Shown here one piece after another: positions 6,492 through 12,331 of a stretch of DNA of 12,871 nt. The stretch is taken from contig MGUS01000064.1 of assembly GCA_001800085.1 (NCBI GenBank), positions 10,446-23,316 on the forward strand, read 5' to 3'. The DNA comes from Elusimicrobia bacterium RIFCSPLOWO2_01_FULL_60_11. Its GTDB lineage: Bacteria; Elusimicrobiota; Elusimicrobia; 2-02-FULL-39-32. Every line of letters begins with the position of its first letter. Within the stretch, counting starts at the first letter, position 1. The notes below the pieces were generated by a model. The model made no database searches and had not been told where the DNA came from. It saw nothing but the letters and a program-made list of their open reading frames with translations. The position numbers were made by a program, and so were the translations under genes.

Positions 6492-7136
6492 CTAGCAATT
6501 GAAATTACTGCTTATGAAAAGTTTATGCAGGGTTTTCCATCTCTGTCCGATCTTAACTTCGATTAGAAATATTTTTTTGCTCCCTTGAGCGCACTTGGAT
6601 ACGGGGCTGCACCCTTCAGCTGCTTTTTGAGCCCATGCAAGGGCTGCTTTGAATTCGCTGTTGTCTGCATACTGATGACGGTTCCCATCGAAGTGGAACT
6701 GAATTGCATCCGCTAGATCATTTTTTGTGACGTCAGGAAATATGCCCGTCTGATGCTCTTGGACTTGAAATCGGCCATCTTCGACTTGTATCAGCTCAAC
6801 CCATGAACTATACCCATGCTTCCAATCCAGCAAGGGCAGCACGCCGGTCAGATCATCATAAAGGACAATGCTGTTTTCTGATTGCTGTCGAACACGCACC
6901 TCATATTTCGAGGAACTCTTAAGATAGATGGAAATAAATTCGGCATCCTGTAAGTCATCCGGTTCATAGGAGAGCTCAAAATTTTCCGGTACGATGGTCT
7001 TCTTTGGGTGGAATTTGAACATAATCTCGATCCTGTCCAAAACCGGCAACTTGTCACTGCAATAAATATGGTTTGATGCGATGAGAAAAAATAAAGCCAC
7101 ACCGACCAGACCCTGCCGATTTATGCGCCTTTTCAT
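6492..7136 (-). CDS. Orphan exported protein, function unknown
   Basis: I do not recognise this family. Seen: 214 residues from the ATG at 7134-7136. The N-terminus MKRRINRQ is followed by a hydrophobic segment (GLVGVALFFLIAS) and a cysteine near residue 26, a plausible Sec signal peptide but without a canonical lipobox. The mature part is mixed alpha/beta and polar, with repeated acidic and aromatic residues, a Cys pair (EGCSPVSKC) and a terminal Cys. Alternative in-frame starts at 7151 and 7160 lengthen it by 5 or 8 residues; a still earlier start would run into the tRNA and is rejected. No start has a good Shine-Dalgarno. GC is clearly lower than in the flanking genes. It lies between the two tRNA-Leu-derived direct repeats and directly downstream of the tRNA on the same strand, so may be read through from the tRNA promoter. 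Confidence 0.6.
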   Translation of the reverse strand: MKRRINRQGLVGVALFFLIASNHIYCSDKLPVLDRIEIMFKFHPKKTIVPENFELSYEPDDLQDAEFISIYLKSSSKYEVRVRQQSENSIVLYDDLTGVLPLLDWKHGYSSWVELIQVEDGRFQVQEHQTGIFPDVTKNDLADAIQFHFDGNRHQYADNSEFKAALAWAQKAAEGCSPVSKCAQGSKKIFLIEVKIGQRWKTLHKLFISSNFNC

Positions 7137-7171
7137 GGTATTCGCTCGCATTTCACGCATAATATAAAATT

Positions 7172-7255
7172 TGCCCAGAGAGGGAATCGAACCCACACGC
7201 CCGTAAGGACATGAGATTTTGAGTCTCACGCGTCTGCCAGTTCCGCCATCTGGGC
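7172..7255 (-). tRNA. tRNA-Leu (anticodon CAA)
   Basis: Seen on the minus strand: acceptor strand GCCCAGA (from 7255) pairs fully with TCTGGGC (7179-7173), discriminator A, D-arm with the class II pattern GGCGGAAC TGGCAGAC, anticodon stem TGAGA/TCTCA around loop CTCAAAA, giving anticodon CAA, a long variable arm with GTCC/GGGC stem, and a T-arm with loop TTCGATT. The T-stem GTGGG/CCCTC has one U-U mismatch (positions 50-64). CCA is not encoded. Reads UUG codons. Confidence 0.93.
7215..7239 (+). repeat. Direct repeat copy 2 (inside tRNA-Leu(CAA))
   Basis: Seen: the intact source copy of the 25-bp repeat, covering the D-loop to anticodon loop of tRNA-Leu(CAA); its partner is at 6465-6489 with one mismatch. 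The sequence between the copies is low in GC and carries only the orphan exported-protein gene. Confidence 0.85.
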
Positions 7256-7283
7256 AATAAATTGGAAACCGGGCTTGCGGTTT

Positions 7284-7292
7284 ATTATATCA
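7284..7292 (-). promoter_or_regulatory. Extended -10 promoter of tRNA-Leu(CAA)
   Basis: Seen on the minus strand: TGATATAAT, a perfect -10 hexamer with the extended TGn motif, 28 bases before the mature tRNA 5' end, which leaves a leader of about 22 bases for RNase P. No clear -35 box. The same AT-rich bases read on the plus strand (TATTAT at 7283-7288) could be the -10 element of the divergent rhomboid-like gene, with TTGGAA at 7262-7267 upstream; that plus-strand promoter is weaker. Confidence 0.55.
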
Positions 7293-7304
7293 TTCTAATT
7301 GCCG

Positions 7305-8084
7305 ATGAATTTACTCGATAAGTTCGAGCGCAAGCTGGGCCCCTTCTCCATCCCCCACCTGACCGAGATCCTCATCTTCGGCCAGGCCGCGGTCTGGCTC
7401 TGCTCCCAGGCGGGCTGGCTGGACTTGAGCAACATCGTGCTCATCCCCGAACTCGTCCGGGCCGGGGAGTACCGGCGCCTGGCCACATTCCTCTTCATCC
7501 CCCCCGTCGCGCACCCCGTCTTCATCATCTTCGCCTGGCTCATCTTCTTCTATATGGGCAAGGCCCTGGAATCCCACTGGGGCGAGTTCCACTACAACCT
7601 CTTCATCTTCACGGGCTATGCCGCCACCGTGACGGTCTCATTCCTCCATCCCGCCCAGGCGGTGGCCAACACCTTCATCGGCACTTCGGTATTCCTGGCC
7701 TTCGCGCTCCTCTACCCCGACTTCGTCATCTACATCTTCTTCATCCTGCCCTTGAAGATCAAATGGATCGCCGCTTTCACCTGGGCTTCCTACGCCTTTG
7801 GCCTCGTCTTCGGGAGCCCCGCGAGCCGCCTCTCCATCCTGGCCTCTATCGCCAACATCATCCTTTTCTTCGGACGGGACATTCTCGCCTGGACCCGGTC
7901 CCGCGGGCGCAAAGTGACGTCCCAAGTCAAGGAGACCGTGGTCGTAGCCCGGCCTTTCCATACCTGCGCGGCCTGCGGCAAGACGGACAAGACCCATCCG
8001 CAGGAGGAATTCCGCTACTGCTCCCGCTGCGCGGGTTCTTTGGGATATTGTTCGGAGCACATCCGGGGGCATGAGCACCGATGA
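7305..8084 (+). CDS. Rhomboid-like membrane protein with C-terminal zinc-ribbon
   Basis: Integral membrane protein related to rhomboid intramembrane proteases. Seen: 259 residues from ATG 7305 (a TTG at 7299 is also in frame). Residues 20-195 hold about five or six hydrophobic segments with rhomboid landmarks (EYRRLATFLFIP, then HPVFIIFAWLIFFYMGKALE, GYAATVTVSF). The protease GxSG motif appears as G126-T-S128-V, keeping the serine but losing the second glycine, and the catalytic histidine position appears to hold Asn184 (SIANIILFF), so it is probably a non-proteolytic pseudo-rhomboid. Residues 221-256 form a metal-binding module: C221-x2-C224, C239-x2-C242, C249, H252, H256. No Shine-Dalgarno is visible. 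The stop overlaps the start of the diguanylate cyclase gene (ATGA), so the two are one translational unit. Confidence 0.8.
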   Translation: MNLLDKFERKLGPFSIPHLTEILIFGQAAVWLCSQAGWLDLSNIVLIPELVRAGEYRRLATFLFIPPVAHPVFIIFAWLIFFYMGKALESHWGEFHYNLFIFTGYAATVTVSFLHPAQAVANTFIGTSVFLAFALLYPDFVIYIFFILPLKIKWIAAFTWASYAFGLVFGSPASRLSILASIANIILFFGRDILAWTRSRGRKVTSQVKETVVVARPFHTCAACGKTDKTHPQEEFRYCSRCAGSLGYCSEHIRGHEHR

Positions 8085-8974
8085 TCGCCGACCTCACCGC
8101 CCTGCAAGTGCTCAACCGGCTCCCGGAAAGCGTGGTCGTCACGGATCCATCGGGCACCATCCTCTATGTGAACGAGGCGTTCTGCAAAGTGACCGGCTAT
8201 GCCGCCACCGAGGCCACCGGGCAGAACCCGCGGATGTTGAAATCCGGCCGCCATGACGCGGAATTCTACAATCACATGTGGCAGTCCATCCGGGAAACGG
8301 GGTTCTGGCACGGGGAGATATGGAACAAGCGCAAGAACGGGGAGATCTACCTGGAGAACCTCTCTATCAGCGCGGTCAAGGACGCCGAAGGGCGGCCCAC
8401 GCATTACCTGGGGGTCTTCAGCGACATCACGGACAAAAAAATCGCTGAAGACCGGCTCAGGTTCCTCGCCTACTATGACTTCCTGACCGGCATCCCCAAC
8501 CGCACCCTGGCCGTCAACCGCCTGACCCAGGCGCTGGCCCACGCCCGGCGCTACCATAAAATGGCGGCCGTGCTTTTCATGGACCTGGACCTCTTCAAGA
8601 AGGTGAACGATTCCATGGGCCACAACATGGGGGACCAACTCCTCAAAGCCGTGGCCGTACGCCTGAAACTCTGCGTGAGGGAGGAGGACACCGTGGCCCG
8701 CATGGGCGGCGACGAATTCGCCGTCATTCTCCCCGACATTTTAAACCGGGACGATGCCTCCAAGGTCGCCAATAAGATCCTCGACCGGGTGGGCCAGCCC
8801 GTGAACGCGGAAGGAGTGGAGCTCTTCATCACCCCCAGCATCGGCATCAGCTTCTACCCGGCCGACGCGGAGAACGCCGAGGTCCTCCTCAAGTGCGCGG
8901 ACCAGGCCATGTACAGGGCCAAGGACCGCGGCCGCAACAACTACCAGATATACGGCGATGACCAAAAGTCCTGA
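8081..8974 (+). CDS. PAS-GGDEF diguanylate cyclase
   Basis: Predicted cytoplasmic sensor enzyme that makes cyclic di-GMP from two GTP. Seen: 297 residues. Residues 8-120 form a PAS domain (LPESVVVTDPSGTILYVNEAFCKVTGY, then the GEIWNKRKNGEIYLE strands and the PAC-type end HYLGVFSDITDKK). Residues 128-290 form a GGDEF domain: YYDFLTGIPNR opening, FMDLDLFKKVND metal/substrate region, the intact active-site GGDEF at 209-213, and the inhibitory RxxD site (R200-E-E-D203) at the usual distance, implying product inhibition. No transmembrane segment, so any membrane signal would have to come through a partner; the 4-base overlap with the rhomboid-like gene makes that protein the obvious candidate (inference). 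PAS ligand unknown. Confidence 0.95.
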   Translation: MIADLTALQVLNRLPESVVVTDPSGTILYVNEAFCKVTGYAATEATGQNPRMLKSGRHDAEFYNHMWQSIRETGFWHGEIWNKRKNGEIYLENLSISAVKDAEGRPTHYLGVFSDITDKKIAEDRLRFLAYYDFLTGIPNRTLAVNRLTQALAHARRYHKMAAVLFMDLDLFKKVNDSMGHNMGDQLLKAVAVRLKLCVREEDTVARMGGDEFAVILPDILNRDDASKVANKILDRVGQPVNAEGVELFITPSIGISFYPADAENAEVLLKCADQAMYRAKDRGRNNYQIYGDDQKS

Positions 8975-8980
8975 AGGGCC

Positions 8981-9009
8981 TTGAAATCGCCGGGTTCCTC
9001 TGTTAGAAT
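8981..9009 (+). promoter_or_regulatory. Strong sigma-70 promoter for 45-codon ORF
   Basis: Seen: TTGAAA at 8981-8986, 17-base spacer, TAGAAT at 9004-9009, preceded by TGT, an extended -10 motif. The +1 position calculated from the -10 box is base 9016, which is the A of the next ATG. The promoter begins seven bases after the diguanylate cyclase stop. Confidence 0.7.
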
Positions 9010-9015
9010 CACGCC

Positions 9016-9153
9016 ATGAAAAAGAAAAAGACCGCCGCGGAAAGAAGGAAGATAAGAGACCGACGGAGAAAAGGCGCCGTTGACCTGATCTATCAGCGCA
9101 TGGTGGCCCGCAGCGTCCTGCCCGAAAGAAGAAAGAAGGACCGCCGGAAATAA
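9016..9153 (+). CDS. Very basic 45-residue protein with ERRK/DRR repeats
   Basis: Unrecognised small protein, below usual annotation thresholds. Seen: ATG at 9016 to TAA at 9151-9153. Of 45 residues, 21 are Lys or Arg. Two related charged motifs flank a short hydrophobic centre (VDLIYQRMVARSVL): ERRKIRDRRRK at residues 9-19 and ERRKKDRRK at 37-45. No cysteine, signal peptide or membrane segment. A near-consensus promoter places the transcript start on the ATG itself, and no Shine-Dalgarno exists, so translation would be leaderless. The charge suggests a nucleic-acid- or ribosome-binding peptide (inference only). It is the only plausible gene between the cyclase and the tRNA; it could still be non-coding. 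Confidence 0.55.
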   Translation: MKKKKTAAERRKIRDRRRKGAVDLIYQRMVARSVLPERRKKDRRK

Positions 9154-9170
9154 CCAGGAAGGAGATCTTG

Positions 9171-9256
9171 TGGGCGGGGTGGGACTTGAACCCACACCTC
9201 GGTTGCCCAAGTCAGGATTTTAAGTCCTGTGCGTCTGCCAGTTCCGCCACCCGCCC
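9171..9256 (-). tRNA. tRNA-Leu (anticodon UAA)
   Basis: Seen on the minus strand: acceptor GGGCGGG (9256-9250) pairs fully with CCCGCCC (9178-9172), discriminator A, the same D-arm as the other tRNA-Leu in the window, anticodon stem CAGGA/TCCTG around loop CTTAAAA giving anticodon UAA, long variable arm, and a perfect T-stem GTGGG/CCCAC with loop TTCAAGT. CCA is not encoded. It reads UUA codons. No clear promoter was found in the AT-rich region upstream. Confidence 0.94.
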
Positions 9257-9289
9257 GTATATCCCTGTAAAAAACTTCCTAAGACTTAC

Positions 9290-9337
9290 GGGCTGCACCG
9301 CTTCCTTAATCCCGAGGAATAAGAATGCGGTGCGCCC
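9290..9337. other. Bulged stem-loop upstream of tRNA-Leu(UAA)
   Basis: Seen: GGGC (9290-9293) plus GCACCGC (9295-9301) pair with GCGGTGC (9327-9333) plus GCCC (9334-9337), with a single bulged T9294; inside is a second stem TTCCT/AGGAA (9302-9306 with 9315-9319). On the minus strand a T6 run follows only about 14 bases later, and on the plus strand none does, so it is not a clean intrinsic terminator. It fills the gap between the tRNA and the PepSY-type gene. Function unknown. Confidence 0.5.
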
Positions 9338-9406
9338 ATCCAAAAAATCCTCGTGAACCCCATTATACAAATAAGCCCCTGGTTATTCTTTACAAGTTCC
9401 TGCCGC

Positions 9407-9447
9407 TTGACAGCCGGAGAAGCGGAATAGTATAGTTCAGGCCTGAA
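9407..9447 (+). promoter_or_regulatory. Promoter and palindromic operator of PepSY-type gene
   Basis: Seen: -35 TTGACA at 9407-9412, 18-base spacer, -10 TATAGT at 9431-9436, then a perfect 12-bp palindrome TTCAGGCCTGAA at 9436-9447 that begins on the last base of the -10 box and covers the expected transcription start (about 9441-9445). The ATG follows one base later at 9449. Same hexamers and same spacer length as the riboswitch promoter at 10111-10140. A repressor bound to the palindrome would block the promoter; the regulator is unknown. Confidence 0.68.
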
Positions 9448-9448
9448 C

Positions 9449-10114
9449 ATGAACGATCCAAGCCCCATTCGCCCGTTCCACCGCCTCACCGGAGTCCTCG
9501 TCGCCGTCCCCCTCCTGATCTGGATCTCCACCGGGCTGCTGTTCCACGTCAAGCACCGCTACGGCGAGGCCTATGAACAGCTCCAAGTCCCGGCGGCGGC
9601 CGCCCGCTGGGACCGCGTCGGCGTGAGCCCCGCCCAGTTGGTAAGGGAAGGCAAACTGGACCCGGGCGGACGCCTTTCCCTGGCGGTCCACCCTTCCGGA
9701 GCGATGGTCTACCAAGGCTTGTCCAAGGGCAGGCGGGTTTCGATCGACGGCTCCACCGGACGGCCCCTGCAACCCGCATCGCCGGAAACAGGCAAGGAAT
9801 GGGTGGAAGCTGCCGTGAAAAATTCCCCCCACGCCCGTCGCTATGACTCGGCCCTGCGCCATGAGAGGACGGGCGACCATGCGGTCACGGTCTTTTTCAG
9901 AGGCGGGAAGGAAGTGAGGGTCGACCTCTTGACCGGAGAACTGTCCCAGCAGGGCGCCCTCAATAAATGGATCGACCTCACCTACCGGCTCCACTACCTC
10001 CAATGGACCCCCTGGCAGAGCGTCAACATCGCCCTCGTGATTGCTGCCGCCCTTGCCGTCCTCGCGCTCACCGCCAGCGGCATCAAGATGGCTGTGCTGC
10101 ACTTTCTCTCTTGA
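9449..10114 (+). CDS. PepSY-associated membrane protein next to B12 uptake genes
   Basis: Predicted inner-membrane protein with two membrane segments, about residues 12-34 (LTGVLVAVPLLIWISTGLLF) and 190-216, enclosing a periplasmic region of about 150 residues. Seen: the N-terminal HRLTG...STG pattern and the C-terminal RLHYLQW motif are typical of PepSY-associated transmembrane proteins. The middle part includes PepSY-like strands (VSIDGSTGRPLQP and VRVDLLTGELSQQ). Relatives near TonB receptors are often linked to iron or siderophore uptake and reduction. Here the gene directly precedes the cobalamin riboswitch and BtuB-like receptor, hinting at a role in cobalt/corrinoid processing or uptake (inference). 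ATG 9449 has no Shine-Dalgarno and a transcript leader of under ten bases. The stop TGA lies in the -35 box of the next promoter. Confidence 0.72.
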   Translation: MNDPSPIRPFHRLTGVLVAVPLLIWISTGLLFHVKHRYGEAYEQLQVPAAAARWDRVGVSPAQLVREGKLDPGGRLSLAVHPSGAMVYQGLSKGRRVSIDGSTGRPLQPASPETGKEWVEAAVKNSPHARRYDSALRHERTGDHAVTVFFRGGKEVRVDLLTGELSQQGALNKWIDLTYRLHYLQWTPWQSVNIALVIAAALAVLALTASGIKMAVLHFLS

Positions 10115-10140
10115 CACCCCCCTGAAGGTATTTGTATAGT
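10111..10140 (+). promoter_or_regulatory. Sigma-70 promoter of the riboswitch-btuB transcript
   Basis: Seen: TTGACA at 10111-10116, 18-base spacer, TATAGT at 10135-10140; start expected near 10147, two bases before the first paired base of the cobalamin aptamer. The -35 box includes the TGA stop (10112-10114) of the PepSY-type gene. Confidence 0.75.
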
Positions 10141-10148
10141 AGCCCAAT

Positions 10149-10262
10149 CTCGGGAGCCCGCAAGGGTTTTTAGGGGAAGCCGGTTGAAATCCGGCACGGT
10201 GCCGCCACTGTGACCGGGGACGAATTCTCATTGTCCGACCGGAAGTCAGAAAACCACCCGAG
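10149..10262 (+). ncRNA. Cobalamin riboswitch
   Basis: Seen: the closing stem P1 is CTCGGG (10149-10154) with CCCGAG (10257-10262). Inside are the conserved GGGGAAGCCGG (10173-10183), its CCGG/CCGG hairpin partner at 10191-10194, the B12-box core GCCACTG (10204-10210) in the context GGTGCCGCCACTGTGACC, and the 3' conserved GGAAGTCAGA (10241-10250). These elements and their order are diagnostic of the cobalamin aptamer. Adenosylcobalamin or a related corrinoid binding would turn down the downstream receptor gene. The following 77 bases contain small hairpins (GCCTC/GAGGC at 10281-10298 and CTGC/GCAG at 10320-10331) that may act as the switching region. Confidence 0.93.
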
Positions 10263-10339
10263 CCCATAGAGCCTTCACTTGCCTCCGTGTACAGAGGCGA
10301 ATGGCGACACTTAGTTCGACTGCGAGGGCAGAATACGGC

Positions 10340-10369
10340 GCCCCAACCTTAGGAAACCAAGGTTGGGGC
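10340..10369 (+). terminator. Terminator-like hairpin of the riboswitch platform
   Basis: Seen: GCCCCAACCTT (10340-10350) pairs perfectly with AAGGTTGGGGC (10359-10369) around an 8-base loop AGGAAACC. It is followed by ATCTTATTATC, T-rich but not a continuous run, so termination may be partial. It ends 24 bases before the btuB ATG and just upstream of its AAGGGA ribosome-binding site. Likely the OFF-state structure of the cobalamin riboswitch. Confidence 0.68.
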
Positions 10370-10393
10370 ATCTTATTATCAAAGGGAAAAACA

Positions 10394-12331
10394 ATGAAAC
10401 TCAGAAAGAATGTTGCTATGGCAGTATTGCTTTCGGCTTGCGTCCTGGCCGGCGGCCGGGCGGGGGCCGCGAAGACCGAGGCCGACGCGAGCCAGGTGAT
10501 GACGGCGGAACCGCTCGTCGTCTCCGTCACGCGCATGGACGTGCCTTTCGACGAAGTGGCGGGATCCGTGCAAGTCATCACGCGCGAGGAGCTGGAAGCC
10601 AGGCAGGTCAAGAACGCCGGTGACGCTCTCCGGGGGCTGGCGGGCTTGGACGTCAACCGTTCCGGAGGGGCCGGCAAGGTGACGGACATCTATTCCCGCG
10701 GGACCAACTCCAACCACACGCTCATCCTCATCGACGGGGTAGAGATGAACGACCCCATGACGGTGGGCCGTTCCTATGACTTCGCCCAGCTGACCGCGGA
10801 CAACATCGAGCGGATCGAGTATCTCGAAGGCCCGCAGAGCACGCTCTACGGCTCCGACGCCATGGGCGGCGTGGTCAACATCGTGACCCGCAAAGGGACC
10901 GCGGAGAAACATCTTTCCGCGGGGCTCGAAGGCGGCTCTTTCGGCACCTTCATCCAGTCGCTCCAGATGAGCGGGGCCCAGAAGTGGGTGAACCTCGCCT
11001 TGGGCGTGTCCCATACCAAGACGAACGGCATCTCCGCGGCCTCCGGCAGGGGGAACGACGAGAAGGACGGCAACGAGAACACCAACATCTCCGCCCACCT
11101 CGGCATCGACCCCTCGAAGACCTTCTCCACGGAGTTCATGGTCCGCAACATCGATTCCAAGACCGACCTGGACAACGGCGCGGGGCCCGACATGGACGAC
11201 CCCAACCACTCCGCCCGCTCCGACCAGACCTTCTTCCGGAGCCAGGCCAAACTGCGGCTCTTCGACGGCCTCTGGAACCACAAGGCGGGGTTCTCCTATT
11301 CGGAGCACGACAACGTCACCACCAATGAGGCCGACCCGGCCCATCTTTTGGACTCTTCGCGCAGCCAGTTCCGGGGCAAGGTCTATACCTATGACTGGGA
11401 AAGCGTGGTCCGCATCGCCGAGATCGACCACCTGCAGGTCGGCGTCGAGCACCAGGAAGAGAAAGGCGACTCCGAATCCGTGAGCGACGGCGCTTTCGGG
11501 CCCTTCAGCAGCGTTTTCAGCGAAGAGCGCACCGGGGTCACCAGCTACTTCGCCCAGAATCAGATCCGCCTCTTCGACGCCACCACCCTCTCCCTGGGAG
11601 GCCGGCTGGACGACCACCGCTCCTTCGGGAACCGCAAGACCTTCCGCGCGGCCGCGTCCCACGAGGTCAAGGCCTCCGGGACCAAGGTCAAAAGCTCCTA
11701 CGGCACGGGCTTCAAGGCGCCGTCCCTCTTCCAGCTCTACTCTTCCTTCGGCAACCGCGACCTGGGCGCCGAAAAGAGCGAGGGCTGGGACGCGGGGCTC
11801 GAGCAGACCCTCTTCGACGGCCGCTCGTCCATCGGCGGGCTCTACTTCGCCAACCACCTGGACAACATGATCGACTTCGACAACGTGACCTTCAAGTATA
11901 AGAACACCGCCGAAGCCGAGACGGAGGGCGCGGAATTCTTCATCTCCGCCCGCCCCGCCGACAAGCTCTTCACGCGCTTCAAGTACACCTACATGGAGAC
12001 GAAGGACGCCACCACGCGCGAACCCCTCATCCGCCGGGCGCGCAGCAAGTTCGGCGCCGACGTCAACATGAGCGTGACGCCGGAACTCAACACGCACGTC
12101 AACGTCAACTACGTGGGCCCCAGGGACGACCTGGACTTCTCCGCCTTCCCCCCCGCCCGCACGGAGCTCAAGGGCTACACCGTGACGAACCTGGGAGTCA
12201 GCTACCGGCCTTTGAAATACCTGGAGCTCACGGGACGCGCCGAGAACGTCTTCAACACCCAATACGAGGAGATCCTGGGGTTCGGCTCCCCGGGCGTCTC
12301 GGGATTCGTCGGTGCGAAGTTCATCTACTGA
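10394..12331 (+). CDS. btuB: BtuB-like TonB-dependent cobalamin receptor
   Basis: Outer-membrane 22-strand barrel with a plug, taking up corrinoids with energy from TonB-ExbBD. Seen: 645 residues from ATG 10394, with GGG of AAAGGGA seven bases upstream; the in-frame opening further upstream is riboswitch RNA. Signal peptide at residues 1-25 (MKLRKNVAMAVLLSAC...AGA); L-S-A-C16 resembles a lipobox, so lipid anchoring is an open alternative. TonB box EPLVVSVTR at 39-47. Plug at 50-168 with AGSVQVITREEL, IYSRGTNSNHTLILIDGVEMND and IERIEYLEGPQSTLYGSDAMGGVVNIVTR. The barrel fills the rest, with the usual late motifs GTGFKAPSLFQLY and NVFNTQYEE, and ends in aromatic F-I-Y. Substrate assignment rests on the riboswitch upstream and the BtuF-like gene downstream. 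Confidence 0.92.
   Translation: MKLRKNVAMAVLLSACVLAGGRAGAAKTEADASQVMTAEPLVVSVTRMDVPFDEVAGSVQVITREELEARQVKNAGDALRGLAGLDVNRSGGAGKVTDIYSRGTNSNHTLILIDGVEMNDPMTVGRSYDFAQLTADNIERIEYLEGPQSTLYGSDAMGGVVNIVTRKGTAEKHLSAGLEGGSFGTFIQSLQMSGAQKWVNLALGVSHTKTNGISAASGRGNDEKDGNENTNISAHLGIDPSKTFSTEFMVRNIDSKTDLDNGAGPDMDDPNHSARSDQTFFRSQAKLRLFDGLWNHKAGFSYSEHDNVTTNEADPAHLLDSSRSQFRGKVYTYDWESVVRIAEIDHLQVGVEHQEEKGDSESVSDGAFGPFSSVFSEERTGVTSYFAQNQIRLFDATTLSLGGRLDDHRSFGNRKTFRAAASHEVKASGTKVKSSYGTGFKAPSLFQLYSSFGNRDLGAEKSEGWDAGLEQTLFDGRSSIGGLYFANHLDNMIDFDNVTFKYKNTAEAETEGAEFFISARPADKLFTRFKYTYMETKDATTREPLIRRARSKFGADVNMSVTPELNTHVNVNYVGPRDDLDFSAFPPARTELKGYTVTNLGVSYRPLKYLELTGRAENVFNTQYEEILGFGSPGVSGFVGAKFIY

Noticed and set aside
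7137..7229. Longer version of the orphan exported protein starting inside tRNA-Leu(CAA)
   Set aside because: The extra residues are translated tRNA sequence; the signal peptide starts cleanly at 7136.
6465..7255. A classical integrative element with attL/attR at the tRNA 3' end
   Set aside because: The repeat is in the 5' half of the tRNA, no integrase or excisionase is present, and only 750 bp separate the copies. Kept only as an unexplained repeat-bounded islet.
9286..9552. 88-codon minus-strand open frame across the PepSY promoter
   Set aside because: Crosses a promoter, a palindrome and a stem-loop, has no recognisable domain and no ribosome-binding site.
10301..10393. Upstream in-frame extension of btuB
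   Set aside because: It lies in the riboswitch expression platform and terminator-like hairpin; the signal peptide begins at 10394.
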